In this document: one piece after another, positions 26,838 through 35,675 of the stretch
Layout of the letters: every line of letters begins with the position of its first letter
Position numbering within the stretch: position 1 is the first letter of the stretch
Assembly (NCBI GenBank): GCA_020831845.1
Contig: JAFIFV010000037.1
Span: 26,326 to 90,325, forward strand
Direction: 5' to 3'
DNA: 64,000 bases
DNA from: Ectothiorhodospiraceae bacterium
Lineage (GTDB): Bacteria > Pseudomonadota > Gammaproteobacteria > Nitrococcales > Aquisalimonadaceae
Notes under the pieces: model-generated
Told to the model about the DNA's origin: nothing
The model's input: the letters and a program-made list of their open reading frames with translations, nothing else
Database searches by the model: none
Program-made: the position numbers and the translations under genes

Positions 26838-26866
26838 TTGCCGGCCCCCGCCCGCCACCGTATAAT
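26838..26866 (+). promoter_or_regulatory. argD promoter
   Basis: TTGCCG (26838-26843), an optimal 17-bp spacer and a consensus TATAAT (26861-26866) lie 60 bp before argD. Confidence 0.65.
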
Positions 26867-26876
26867 TTCCGCTTTC

Positions 26877-26910
26877 CGGCAGCCCCGCCACGGTGCTGCC
26901 GTTTTGTTTT
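26877..26910 (+). terminator. Terminator-like hairpin in the argD leader
   Basis: CGGCAGC (26877-26883) and GCTGCCG (26895-26901) form a 7-bp stem followed by TTTTGTTTT (26902-26910). It lies between the argD promoter and its ribosome site, so it could terminate read-through from upstream or attenuate argD. Confidence 0.6.
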
Positions 26911-26925
26911 CGGGAGATCGGTGGT

Positions 26926-28131
26926 ATGCAGCAAGCTCTGATGCGGACTTACGGTCGGCTTCCCGTCAGTTTCGAACGGGGTGAAGGCGCCTGGCTGTGG
27001 GACGAACACGGCAACCGTTATCTGGACGCGTTGAGCGGGATCGCAGTGTGCGGTCTGGGACATGCCCACCCTGCCGTGACGCGCGCCATTCAGGAGCAGG
27101 CGGCCCGGCTGCTGCACACCTCCAACCTCTACGGCATTCCCCTGCAAGAGCGCCTGGCCGGTGATCTATGCCGTCTCAGCGGTATGGAACGGGTGTTCTT
27201 CTGCAATTCCGGAGCAGAAGCCAACGAGACGGCCATCAAGCTCGCCCGCCTGTGGGGTCATTCCCGGGGCGTGGACGTGCCGACCATTCTGGTGATGGAG
27301 AATGCCTTCCACGGCCGCACCATGGCGGCACTCACCGCTACGGGCAACCGCAAGGCCCAACAGGGTTTCGAGCCGCTGGTGGAAGGCTTCCTGCGCATTC
27401 CCTTCGACGATCTGGACGCCGTGGACCTCGCAGCACGGGAACACGGCAATATCGTGGCCGTGCTGGTGGAGCCGGTGCAGGGGGAAGGCGGTATCCGTGT
27501 TCCTGCGCCGGGCTATCTGCAGGGCCTGCGTGAGCGCTGCGACGCCAATGGCTGGCTGCTGATGCTGGATGAAGTCCAGACCGGGATAGCCCGCACCGGC
27601 GCATGGTTCGCGTTCCAGCATGAGAACCTTGTCCCGGACGTCATGAGCCTGGCCAAGGGGCTGGGAAACGGCGTTCCCATCGGCGCCTGCCTCGCCCGTG
27701 GCGCCGCGGCGGAGTTGATGCAGCCCGGCAGCCACGGCACCACCTTTGGCGGCAACCCGCTGGCCACTCGTGCGGCGCAGGCGGTGGTGGATACGGTGGA
27801 TCGCTATGCACTGCCCCATCGGGCAGCCGAACTGGGCGAGCGCATACGGGCCGGCTTTCGCCAACGGCTGGAAGGTGTCCAGGGTGTCCGGGACATTCGT
27901 GGCAAGGGTCTGATGCTGGGCATTGAACTGGATCGTCCTTGTGGTGAACTGGTGAAGCAGGCCCTGGCCGCCCGCGTGCTGATCAACGTCACCGCCGAGC
28001 GCGTGATCCGGCTGCTTCCGCCCCTGATTCTCAGCGACGCGGAGGCCGATGACCTGGTTGACCGTGTCGCCACGCTGATCAGCGATTTTCTTGGCCGCTC
28101 CCCGGGACCAGGGGAAGCCGGCGGCTCCTGA
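26926..28131 (+). CDS. argD: Acetylornithine aminotransferase
   Basis: 401 residues from ATG 26926 (GGGAG ribosome site); the open frame reaches back to 26893 without support. A class III PLP aminotransferase with [39 protein letters not shown] and the PLP-lysine segment [15 protein letters not shown]. It makes N-acetylornithine in arginine synthesis, and may also act on succinyldiaminopimelate. argF follows, with 26 bp between the stop and the preferred argF start. Confidence 0.95.
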   Translation: MQQALMRTYGRLPVSFERGEGAWLWDEHGNRYLDALSGIAVCGLGHAHPAVTRAIQEQAARLLHTSNLYGIPLQERLAGDLCRLSGMERVFFCNSGAEANETAIKLARLWGHSRGVDVPTILVMENAFHGRTMAALTATGNRKAQQGFEPLVEGFLRIPFDDLDAVDLAAREHGNIVAVLVEPVQGEGGIRVPAPGYLQGLRERCDANGWLLMLDEVQTGIARTGAWFAFQHENLVPDVMSLAKGLGNGVPIGACLARGAAAELMQPGSHGTTFGGNPLATRAAQAVVDTVDRYALPHRAAELGERIRAGFRQRLEGVQGVRDIRGKGLMLGIELDRPCGELVKQALAARVLINVTAERVIRLLPPLILSDAEADDLVDRVATLISDFLGRSPGPGEAGGS

Positions 28132-28157
28132 AGCACACGATGACTGAGGTACGTGCC

Positions 28158-29090
28158 ATGCGTCCCCGCCATTTCCTGACCCTGAACGATCTCGACCGCA
28201 ACGAACTGGATTTCGTGCTGCGCCGGGCCGGCGAACTCAAACGCCTGCAGCACCAGGGTGTGCCGCACGAGAGCCTGCGCGGCAAGGTGCTGGGCATGGT
28301 GTTCGAGAAATCCTCCACCCGCACACGCGTTTCCTTCGAAGCCGGCATGGCGCAATTGGGCGGCAACGCCATTTTTCTTTCACCGCGTGACAGCCAGCTG
28401 GGCCGGGGCGAACCGGTGGAGGACACCGCCCGCGTGCTCTCCCGCATGCTGGACGTGGTGATGATCCGCACCTTCGCCCACGAGACACTGGAGCGCTTCG
28501 CCGCCTATTCGCAGGTGCCGGTCATCAACGGCCTCTCGGATGACCATCATCCGTGCCAGCTGCTGGCGGACATCCAGGCTTTCCAGGAGCACCGGGGCGG
28601 CCTCGCCGGACGCACTGTTGCCTGGGTAGGCGACGGCAACAACATGTGCAATTCGTACATGGAAGCCGCGGGCATCTTCGATTTCCAGCTCAACGTCGCC
28701 TGCCCGGAAGGCTTCGACCCGGACCAGACGCTGCTCCAGGCCAACACGGAACGTGTCCGCATAGTCCGTGACCCCCGGGAAGCCGTTGCCGGCGCCAGCC
28801 TGGTCACCACCGACGTCTGGGCCAGCATGGGCCAGGAAGAGGAGCAGGCAGAGCGGGAGCGCGCCTTTGCCGGCTACCAGGTGACGCGGGAGCTGATGAA
28901 TCTGGCCGCCGACGATGCCGTGTTCCTGCACTGCCTGCCGGCGCACCGGGGCGAGGAGGTCGCCGCCGACGTCATCGACGGAGAACAGAGCATCGTCTGG
29001 GACCAGGCGGAGAATCGCCTGCACGCCCAGAAGGCTCTGCTGGAGTTCCTGCTTCTGGCCGAGACCTCGCCCAGGACGCTGCAGGCCTGA
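28158..29090 (+). CDS. argF: Ornithine carbamoyltransferase
   Basis: 310 residues from ATG 28158, chosen because GAGG lies 8 bp upstream; an ATG at 28140 is also in frame. Carbamoyl-phosphate binding motif SSTRTR, the HPCQ segment, and [10 protein letters not shown], the ornithine-loop signature, are all present. It makes citrulline from ornithine and carbamoyl phosphate. The argD-argF pair suggests one operon, with argG elsewhere. Confidence 0.96.
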   Translation: MRPRHFLTLNDLDRNELDFVLRRAGELKRLQHQGVPHESLRGKVLGMVFEKSSTRTRVSFEAGMAQLGGNAIFLSPRDSQLGRGEPVEDTARVLSRMLDVVMIRTFAHETLERFAAYSQVPVINGLSDDHHPCQLLADIQAFQEHRGGLAGRTVAWVGDGNNMCNSYMEAAGIFDFQLNVACPEGFDPDQTLLQANTERVRIVRDPREAVAGASLVTTDVWASMGQEEEQAERERAFAGYQVTRELMNLAADDAVFLHCLPAHRGEEVAADVIDGEQSIVWDQAENRLHAQKALLEFLLLAETSPRTLQA

Positions 29091-29125
29091 ACCCCGCCAG
29101 GGGCCACCTGTCTGAGACTGCGAAC

Positions 29126-30229
29126 ATGGTAGGCGATCGCTCCGACGACATCTTGCTGGAACTGCGCCGCGTGGACCTCGACATGGAGGGGACACCGGTG
29201 GCGCGCGCCCTGAGTTTCCGCGTGCGTCGGGGGCAACTGGTCTGCCTGCTGGGCCCCAGCGGTTGCGGCAAGACCACCACCCTGCGCTCCATTGCCGGCT
29301 TCCACCCGGTGGCCAGCGGCGAGATCGAACTGGACGGGCGTGTCGTGTCCCAGCCCGGCTATATGCTGCCGCCCGAGAAGCGCGGCCTGGGCATGGTCTT
29401 CCAGGACCATTCCCTGTTCCCCCACCTGACGGTGGAACAGAACATCTGCTTCGGGCTGAAGCGCATGAGCGCCGCAGCAAAACACCGTCGGGCCGAGGAG
29501 CTGCTGGACCTGGTGAGCCTTGCAGGGCTGGGCGATCGTTATCCCGACGAACTGTCCGGCGGCCAGCAGCAGCGGGTGGCACTGGCACGGGCGCTGGCTC
29601 CGAAACCGGCCCTGGTGCTGATGGACGAACCGTTCTCCAGCCTGGATGTGGATCTGCGCGAGCGACTGGCCGCCGAGGTGCACGAAATCTTCCAGGCCGA
29701 GGGCGTTACCGCGGTACTGGTCACCCACGATCAGCGCGAAGCCTTCGCCATGGCCGACCAGGTGGGCGTCATGCGCCATGGCCAGATCGTCCAGTGGGAC
29801 ACCCCATACAACCTCTACCATGAGCCCGTGGACCGATTCGTCGCGGATTTCATCGGCCAGGGCCGTTTCCTGCGCGCCCGGCTGATGGACCATGAAACCC
29901 TGGAGACCGAACTGGGAATCATCCAGGGCAACCGCTCCTATGGCTGGCCCACCGGCACCGAAGTGGACCTGCTGTTGCGACCGGACGACGTCCAGCCCGA
30001 CCCCGAATCCAGCCTCACCGGAAAAGTCGTGAAAAAGGCATTTACCGGTGCCGAGACGCTGTACACCCTGGAGCTGGAAACCGGCACGCGCATCCTGTCC
30101 CTGTTCCCCAGTCACCATGATCACGAGATCGGCGAGGTGGTGGGCATCCGTATCGACGCCCAGCACCTGGTGGCCTTTCAGCGGGACGTGACGGAGCCGG
30201 CCAAGGCATCACGCCCGCTGCCTTCATGA
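29126..30229 (+). CDS. ABC transporter ATP-binding protein (FbpC/PotA-like)
   Basis: 367 residues. Walker A GPSGCGKTTT, Q-loop FQDHSLFPHL, signature [15 protein letters not shown], Walker B LVLMDEPFSSLD and the H-loop VTHDQREA are in order. The C-terminal third has a TOBE-type beta domain (VDLLLRPDDVQ onward). This layout fits importers of iron, sulfate, molybdate or polyamines. No permease or binding protein is next to it, so the substrate is unknown and the partners must be elsewhere. It follows argF by 35 bp. Confidence 0.88.
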   Translation: MVGDRSDDILLELRRVDLDMEGTPVARALSFRVRRGQLVCLLGPSGCGKTTTLRSIAGFHPVASGEIELDGRVVSQPGYMLPPEKRGLGMVFQDHSLFPHLTVEQNICFGLKRMSAAAKHRRAEELLDLVSLAGLGDRYPDELSGGQQQRVALARALAPKPALVLMDEPFSSLDVDLRERLAAEVHEIFQAEGVTAVLVTHDQREAFAMADQVGVMRHGQIVQWDTPYNLYHEPVDRFVADFIGQGRFLRARLMDHETLETELGIIQGNRSYGWPTGTEVDLLLRPDDVQPDPESSLTGKVVKKAFTGAETLYTLELETGTRILSLFPSHHDHEIGEVVGIRIDAQHLVAFQRDVTEPAKASRPLPS

Positions 30230-30254
30230 AGTCTCTGGCCACGGGCAACCCACG

Positions 30255-31190
30255 GTGAGCAACCTGGCGCTGATCACCGCCACACTGGCTCCGGTGTTCG
30301 CGTTGATCGCTATCGGCGCGCTGCTGCGCCGCGCGGAATTTCCGGAAGCGAACTTCTGGCCGCAGCTGGAACAACTCACCTACTACATCCTGTTCCCAGC
30401 CCTGCTTGTGAGCACCCTGGCAACCGCGGAGGTGGATGCGGCGCGCATCGGACCAATGGCGGCCGCCATCGTTGCCAGCCTGCTCAGTATCACCGTTGTC
30501 CTGCTCGGCCTGCGCCCGGCGCTGCCGGTGGATGGGCCGGCTTTTACCTCGGTCTACCAGGGCGGCATCCGGTTCAACACCTACCTCGGGGTTGCCATCG
30601 CCTTTGGCGTATTCGGAGCGCCGGGCATTGCCGTGGCGGCGCTGATCATGGCGCTGAAGATCCCGCTGATCAACCTGCTATGCGTCGGCATGCTCGCCTG
30701 GCTGGCGGGCGGCCAGGTTTCCATCGCGGGAATACTGAAGAGTCTTGCGAAGAACCCGCTGATCCTGGCGTGTGTGACCGGCGTGCTGCTGAACCTGAGC
30801 GGCGTAGGTCTGCCGCTGGGCAGCGGCAGACTGCTGGACATTCTGGGCGCGGCCGCACTGCCGCTTGGGCTGATGACCGTCGGCGCCGGGCTCAGCCTGC
30901 GCACCACCGGCACGCAGGCCGCGGCGATTGCCGCAAGCTCGATTGCAAAGCTGCTGATACTGCCGCTGCTCGCCTGGGGCTGGGCTGCGGCCCTGGGACT
31001 GGACCGGCTGGAGACAGTGTTGCTGGTGATCTTCGCCGCGCTGCCCACTGCGCCGGCCGGCTACATCCTTGCGCGCCAGATGGGCGGGGATCACCGGCTG
31101 CTGGCAACCCTGCTGACCTTCCAGACGGCATTCGCTACCTTGATGCTACCACTGTGGTTGCTCCTGCTTGGAGCCGGCGGCCCCGGCTGA
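30255..31190 (+). CDS. AEC family permease
   Basis: 311 residues from GTG 30255, with about ten hydrophobic spans and the two-half (5+5) arrangement of the auxin efflux carrier family, including YQGGIRFNTYLGVAIAFGVFG and the C-terminal FQTAFATLMLPLWL. Bacterial members export or import organic acids such as malate or malonate. The substrate is not evident. It starts 25 bp after the ABC ATPase stop. Confidence 0.85.
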   Translation: MSNLALITATLAPVFALIAIGALLRRAEFPEANFWPQLEQLTYYILFPALLVSTLATAEVDAARIGPMAAAIVASLLSITVVLLGLRPALPVDGPAFTSVYQGGIRFNTYLGVAIAFGVFGAPGIAVAALIMALKIPLINLLCVGMLAWLAGGQVSIAGILKSLAKNPLILACVTGVLLNLSGVGLPLGSGRLLDILGAAALPLGLMTVGAGLSLRTTGTQAAAIAASSIAKLLILPLLAWGWAAALGLDRLETVLLVIFAALPTAPAGYILARQMGGDHRLLATLLTFQTAFATLMLPLWLLLLGAGGPG

Positions 31191-31206
31191 GGGGGCACGT
31201 CATCCA

Positions 31207-31818
31207 ATGGCACGGCGCTTGCTCGCAGAGAAGTCCAAGCTCTCTTCAGCAGCAAAGATGGACAAGTCGATGGCCCGAGATATCACCGCCTCGCTACTGG
31301 ACTCCTTGCCGCCACAAGGACAGGATCATCCAGCCTCCAAGGCACTCCAGGATTCCCGCTCCCTGGGACCAGGTGAACGTTACCATTCGGAAACCACCTC
31401 GCCCCCCGTCTCCAAGCTGGAGCAGACCGCGGCGGGCGATCCAGCCGCCGAGCTGGCACTGGGCAATCGCTACAGGCGCGGTGAGGGCGTTGCCGTGAAC
31501 CCGGTTGCCGCCTGGAATCACTACGTGACCGCTGCCCGCGGCGGCAACCTGGAAGCGATGACCAATATCGGCGTAATGTACGATCAAGGGCAGACGGTGG
31601 CCCCGAATCCGGAAAAGGCCTGCAGCTGCTATCGCTATGCGGCGGAACGCGGCTTCGCCGTGGCCCAGTACAACCTGGGCATCATGTACGCCAGGGGCAT
31701 TGGCGTGGGCCTTGATGAGGAGCTGGCTCTGCACTGGTTCGGTGCTGCGGCGGCCCAGGGATACGCACCGGCCATCGAGGCCCGCGACTGGCTGGCCGCG
31801 CAGCGGGCATCAGTCTGA
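31207..31818 (+). CDS. Sel1-repeat protein
   Basis: 203 residues from ATG 31207; an upstream in-frame ATG at 31168 overlaps the permease gene. The C-terminal part has Sel1-like repeats (for example AELALGNRYRRGEGVAVNPV, AMTNIGVMYDQGQTVAPNPE and AQYNLGIMYARGIGVGLDEE at about 90-190). Sel1 repeats are protein-protein interaction helices often found near membrane or signalling systems. No signal peptide is visible. The stop overlaps the 3' end of convergent arxR by 9 bp. Confidence 0.85.
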   Translation: MARRLLAEKSKLSSAAKMDKSMARDITASLLDSLPPQGQDHPASKALQDSRSLGPGERYHSETTSPPVSKLEQTAAGDPAAELALGNRYRRGEGVAVNPVAAWNHYVTAARGGNLEAMTNIGVMYDQGQTVAPNPEKACSCYRYAAERGFAVAQYNLGIMYARGIGVGLDEELALHWFGAAAAQGYAPAIEARDWLAAQRASV

Positions 31819-33147
31819 GTCGCGGTTGCCGATCGCCAGCTTGCGCATCTTCTCCCACAGGTTCTTGCGACTGATGCCGAGGCTGCGGGCGGTGGCCGTG
31901 ATCTGGCCACCGTGACGAGCCAGTGCCTGCCGGATGTGTTCATACTCTCGGGCCCGCAGGTAATCGGCTAGAGCCTCCTCGCCCACCGCATTGGGGGGCG
32001 TGGTGAGTTCGTCGAACAGGTCTTCAGGTTCGAGCACCGGCGTATCCGACAGAAGCAGCGCCCGCTGCAAACAATGCTCCAGCTCCCGCACATTGCCTGG
32101 CCAGTCCTGTTTCAGCAGGGCACGCTCCGCAGCGTGTGACAGTCGGCGCGGTACGCTGCCCTCCTCAGCCCGCGCCTCAAGAAGGTTGCGCGCAAACCAG
32201 AGTATGTCCTCCGGGCGTTCGCGCAGCGGTGGAATTCGGATCTGAACCGTATTGATGCGGTAGTAGAGATCCTCGCGGAAGCTCCCTGCCGCCACGAGCG
32301 CGCGCAGGTCCCGGTGTGTTGCGGATACCAGGGTGAAATCCAGTGGAATGCTCTGCTCGCTACCCAGCCTGGTGACCTGCTTTTCCTGGATGGCACGCAG
32401 CAGCCGTACCTGCATGGACAGTGGCATGTCACCTATCTCGTCCAGAAACAGCACGCCCCCATCGGCCTGCTCGAAGACCCCGCGCCGACTGCGCTGCGCC
32501 CCAGTGAACGCGCCCCGTTCGTGCCCGAACAGCTCGGCCTCCAGCAGGCTTTCCGGCAAGGCACCACAGTTGACGGCCACGAAGGGCCGGGAGCCACCCC
32601 CCGCCCGGTGGAAATACCGGGCGGCGAGTTCCTTGCCCACGCCTGAACCGCCCACGAGCAGCACACCGGCGTCGGCCCTGGCCAGGCGGGCCAGCTGTTG
32701 CTCCACGCGCCGCATGACGGGAGAGATGCCAAGAACTCCGCTTTCCGAAGGCTCCTCGCCACCAGCTGCCCGAACGCCCGCCCGAGTCAGTTCCTCTACC
32801 TTGCTGACCAGTTCGTCCAGATCGAAAGGCTTGACCACGTAATCGGCTGCACCGGCCTTGAGCAGCTGCACCGCCGTGGCAATGGATCCATAGCCGGTAA
32901 TGAAGATCACCGGCGGCAGAGTGAAATCCTGCGCCTTCCGGCAGCGCTGAAACAGCCGGTCCCCTGGTTCGTCGGGCAAGCGGATGTCGCTCAGTAGCAG
33001 GACATAGCTGTTCTGCCGCAGCGCCCGCTCCGCATCCCCGGCACGCCGGAACCAATCCACCCGAAAACCTTCCATCTGGAAGCGATCGCGCAACGACTCG
33101 CCCATGATGGCGTCATCCTCCAGAAGGAGGATCGCCGGCGAGCTCAC
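31810..33147 (-). CDS. arxR: ArxR, sigma-54-dependent response regulator of the arsenite oxidase locus
   Basis: 445 residues from a GTG that overlaps the arxS stop (GTGA). The receiver domain has Asp54 in SDIRLPDEPG, with EDD at 10-12 and a conserved Lys in VVKPFD. The AAA+ domain carries Walker A VGGSGVGKE and the sigma-54-contact loop GAFTGA. A C-terminal Fis-type helix-turn-helix (TATARSLGISRKNLW) follows. It should bind upstream sites and drive the sigma-54 promoter found at 35603-35618 when phosphorylated by ArxS. Confidence 0.93.
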   Translation of the reverse strand: MSSPAILLLEDDAIMGESLRDRFQMEGFRVDWFRRAGDAERALRQNSYVLLLSDIRLPDEPGDRLFQRCRKAQDFTLPPVIFITGYGSIATAVQLLKAGAADYVVKPFDLDELVSKVEELTRAGVRAAGGEEPSESGVLGISPVMRRVEQQLARLARADAGVLLVGGSGVGKELAARYFHRAGGGSRPFVAVNCGALPESLLEAELFGHERGAFTGAQRSRRGVFEQADGGVLFLDEIGDMPLSMQVRLLRAIQEKQVTRLGSEQSIPLDFTLVSATHRDLRALVAAGSFREDLYYRINTVQIRIPPLRERPEDILWFARNLLEARAEEGSVPRRLSHAAERALLKQDWPGNVRELEHCLQRALLLSDTPVLEPEDLFDELTTPPNAVGEEALADYLRAREYEHIRQALARHGGQITATARSLGISRKNLWEKMRKLAIGNRDSD

Positions 33148-34610
33148 GTGCCCCCCCCACCGAAACGAAGCGGTAGCCGCACCGTGAAGCAGGTCTCAGT
33201 GACGTCACTCCTCACGTCGATTTGCCCCTCCATCTGCTGAACGATCTGGTAGCTTACCCACAGGCCAAGCCCGGTGCCCTCGCCGCTGGCCTCGCCCGGG
33301 GAAAACGGCTCGAACAGCTGCTCCATCTGCTGCGCGGAGATATGTCGACCATCGTTGCAGACACTGACCAGCAGCGCACCCGCCTCGGCCGTCACGCGGA
33401 TACGAACCCGGCCCCCCTCCCCCGCGGCCTCCACCGCGTTCAGTGCCAGATTCATGAGCACCTGCCGCACCGGTGTGGATGGCAACGGCAGGGTACGCCG
33501 AACCTCCACCGCCCAGTCCACCATCACTCCCCGGCTGCTCGTATCGCTGCGGACGAGGGTTTCCACATCCGCCAGGTCTTCGGGGCTCAGATCGTGGCTC
33601 TGCAGGCGCGCCTCAACGAGAAGAGCCGCAACGATGTCCCGGATCTGATTCAGGCCCCGGTCGAGCAGGGACAGCGTCCGCTCGGTCGCCGGGTCGGAAG
33701 CGCCGCGACGCCGATGATTGGACAGTGCGTTGAGCATGCCTCCCAATGGATTGTTGATCTCGTGCGCGATGCCAGCCGTGAGTCGGCCGAGGGCGGCTAG
33801 CCGATCCGCCCGGACCATCTGCCCTTCCAGGCTCTCCTTCTCGGCGAGTTGGCCGAGCATCTGGTGAAAATGCACCCGCAAACGGTTGATTTCATCCCCT
33901 CCTGCCGGAGCGGCGGGTTCCAGCGATTCACGCAAGCGATTGGGATGCTCGGAACCGATGCGGTCCATCAGCGCCGCCAGTTCCTGCAGCGGACGGGCCA
34001 CGCGGAGCCCCATCCACCAGCCCACCGGCAGCATCAGCAACAGGATCAGCGCTGTGATCAACGCCACCTGGCCCAAGGCACCGCCAAAGCGGTCCAGAAA
34101 TGCCGGTCGCCTGTACTCCAGCAACACAGTCCCGATCAGGCTGCCATCCACCAGTACCGGCGCAAGCACCAGCAGGCTGTCCGAGTCGATCCAGAGGTGC
34201 GTGGTTTCCGGCTGCGTACCGTCATCCCGCCAGGCGGGAAGCCCGGCATAGCGCGCGTCAACCTCCGACGGCCTGCTCAAGACGCGAAAGCGGGTCGGCA
34301 CGGTCGAGGCGAAGACCCTCTCCGTTCCATCGATGACCGTCACTACATCCGGCCGCAGGGCTTCATCCAGCGCCACGTCGGTAGGGCTCCGGATGGTGTC
34401 CCAGACGGACCAGAGATCGTCGCGCAGCATGGCGGCCGAAACGCCCTTGGCCAGGACCCGGCCCAGGCTTTCGCCGCTGTGCAGCATCTCCCGGTCAATC
34501 TGGCGGTAGCTGTAGCCGAGCAGGGTCAGCGTGATGATCACCACCGTGGTCAAGATCACCAGGGAGATGTTCAGCGGAACCTTGACCCGATAACTGAGCG
34601 CCTCGAGCAT
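33144..34610 (-). CDS. arxS: ArxS, membrane sensor histidine kinase
   Basis: 488 residues. A first membrane span (about 13-33), a periplasmic region with YSYRQIDREMLHSGESLGRVL, a second span (about 178-196), a HAMP-like segment, a HisKA motif LTAGIAHEINNPLGGM with the phosphoacceptor His, and a HATPase_c domain (NLALNAVEAAGEGG, GEGTGLGLWVSY). It starts 21 bp after arxX and overlaps arxR by 4 bp. With ArxX it is predicted to sense arsenite or a related signal in the periplasm. The ligand is inference from the locus. Confidence 0.92.
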   Translation of the reverse strand: MLEALSYRVKVPLNISLVILTTVVIITLTLLGYSYRQIDREMLHSGESLGRVLAKGVSAAMLRDDLWSVWDTIRSPTDVALDEALRPDVVTVIDGTERVFASTVPTRFRVLSRPSEVDARYAGLPAWRDDGTQPETTHLWIDSDSLLVLAPVLVDGSLIGTVLLEYRRPAFLDRFGGALGQVALITALILLLMLPVGWWMGLRVARPLQELAALMDRIGSEHPNRLRESLEPAAPAGGDEINRLRVHFHQMLGQLAEKESLEGQMVRADRLAALGRLTAGIAHEINNPLGGMLNALSNHRRRGASDPATERTLSLLDRGLNQIRDIVAALLVEARLQSHDLSPEDLADVETLVRSDTSSRGVMVDWAVEVRRTLPLPSTPVRQVLMNLALNAVEAAGEGGRVRIRVTAEAGALLVSVCNDGRHISAQQMEQLFEPFSPGEASGEGTGLGLWVSYQIVQQMEGQIDVRSDVTETCFTVRLPLRFGGGGT

Positions 34611-34631
34611 GGTCTGCGTGCCTCCCTCCGC

Positions 34632-35552
34632 CTACTGCACCACCTCCCGGCTGAGGCGGCGGATGGAATCATAGAGTTCCGGCTCGACCTGCTGGAAGCC
34701 GTCCAGGTTCAGCGCCTCCAGCAGCTGGCGACCACGCTCCGACTCATCCATGGACAACAGCACCTCGAGCACCGCCTGTCGCGTAGCCGGATCCGCGGCA
34801 GGCGTGGCCACCACCGGCGGAAAGCCGAAGGCGTCAGAGCGGTTGACGATCCGCGTTCTGCCTGTCAGTTCCGGCTCGACCCGGGCAAGTGTTTCCCACA
34901 CATAACCGTCGACAGCTCCCCCTTCCGCCAGTCCATGAGCCACGGCCTCGATAACGCGCCGATGACCCCAGGTGTAGAAGGTCCGCTCGAAGTGCCGCTC
35001 TGCACTGGTCGCGTGCCGACGCAGCACTGCCTCCGGATAGAGCCAGCCCGAATTCGAGTTGGGATCCGAGAAAGCAAAAATCCCGCCTTCCAGATCCATC
35101 AGATCCCGCGTCTCGGTATCAGATGCCGGGACGATGAGGTAGGACTGGTAGCGCGGCGCCCCCTTAAAGACCGGAGCCGCCAGCAGATCCAGTGCGCCCT
35201 CGTTGCGCACGTACGGAAATCCGCAGAGCCAGGCGAAGTCCACCTGCCCGCGCAAGGCCAGGTCAACGATTTCGCCGTAACTGTTGCGCCGCAGGAACTG
35301 CACCTCCCGCCCCAACTCCTGTTCCAGATACCGGCGCCAACTCTCGAGAAAGCGAAGTTGATCTTCGAGTATCACTGGTGTGAGGCCGATACGGATCGGA
35401 CGTTCATCGGCGTGCAAATTGCCGACGATAATCAGCCCGACGAATAGAAACACCATTATTTGCAGCAGCCTGGACAGCCGTCGCCAGACCCCGCATGCGT
35501 TACCAGACGGTAACTTGCCTGCACGCCTGTTGTTACCAACTCGTAACTTCAT
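34632..35552 (-). CDS. arxX: ArxX, PhnD-like periplasmic binding protein of the arx sensor
   Basis: 306 residues from ATG 35552 (GAGG upstream). A longer open frame on this strand lacks coding character. An N-terminal membrane/signal segment (about 32-48, IMVFLFVGLIIVGN) precedes a PhnD/phosphonate-type periplasmic binding fold with RPIRIGLTPVILEDQLRFLE and DFAWLCGFPYVRNEG. Such proteins pair with sensor kinases in tetrathionate and arsenite systems. Its first codons contain the two 16-bp palindromes, so ArxR binding here could also affect this gene. Confidence 0.85.
   Translation of the reverse strand: MKLRVGNNRRAGKLPSGNACGVWRRLSRLLQIMVFLFVGLIIVGNLHADERPIRIGLTPVILEDQLRFLESWRRYLEQELGREVQFLRRNSYGEIVDLALRGQVDFAWLCGFPYVRNEGALDLLAAPVFKGAPRYQSYLIVPASDTETRDLMDLEGGIFAFSDPNSNSGWLYPEAVLRRHATSAERHFERTFYTWGHRRVIEAVAHGLAEGGAVDGYVWETLARVEPELTGRTRIVNRSDAFGFPPVVATPAADPATRQAVLEVLLSMDESERGRQLLEALNLDGFQQVEPELYDSIRRLSREVVQ
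35499..35547. promoter_or_regulatory. Two palindromic upstream activating sites for the arx promoter
   Basis: GTTACCAGACGGTAAC (35499-35514) and GTTACCAACTCGTAAC (35532-35547) are 16-bp inverted repeats sharing GTTACCNNNNNGTAAC. Their centres are 33 bp apart, three helical turns, and they lie about 57-90 bp upstream of the -24 element. They sit inside the first codons of arxX. This is the usual arrangement for dimer sites of an NtrC-type activator, presumably ArxR. Confidence 0.75.
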
Positions 35553-35602
35553 CTGACCCTCGAAACCGCCGTGGCTCCTGCCCTCACCACTCAGGCGCCT
35601 GA

Positions 35603-35618
35603 TGGCCCCGTTCTTGCT
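35603..35618 (+). promoter_or_regulatory. Sigma-54 promoter of the arx operon
   Basis: TGGCCCCGTTCTTGCT matches the sigma-54 consensus (TGGCAC-N5-TTGCW) at nearly all positions, with GG at 35604-35605, exactly 10 bp between, and GC at 35616-35617. Transcription should start near 35629, about 47 bp before the likely arxB' start at 35676. It also argues against starts further upstream in that frame. Confidence 0.85.
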
Positions 35619-35675
35619 CAACCCGTTTGCACGAGTTTCGACCTCGTGTCGAGCAGAAGAACCGGTTGCCAGACA

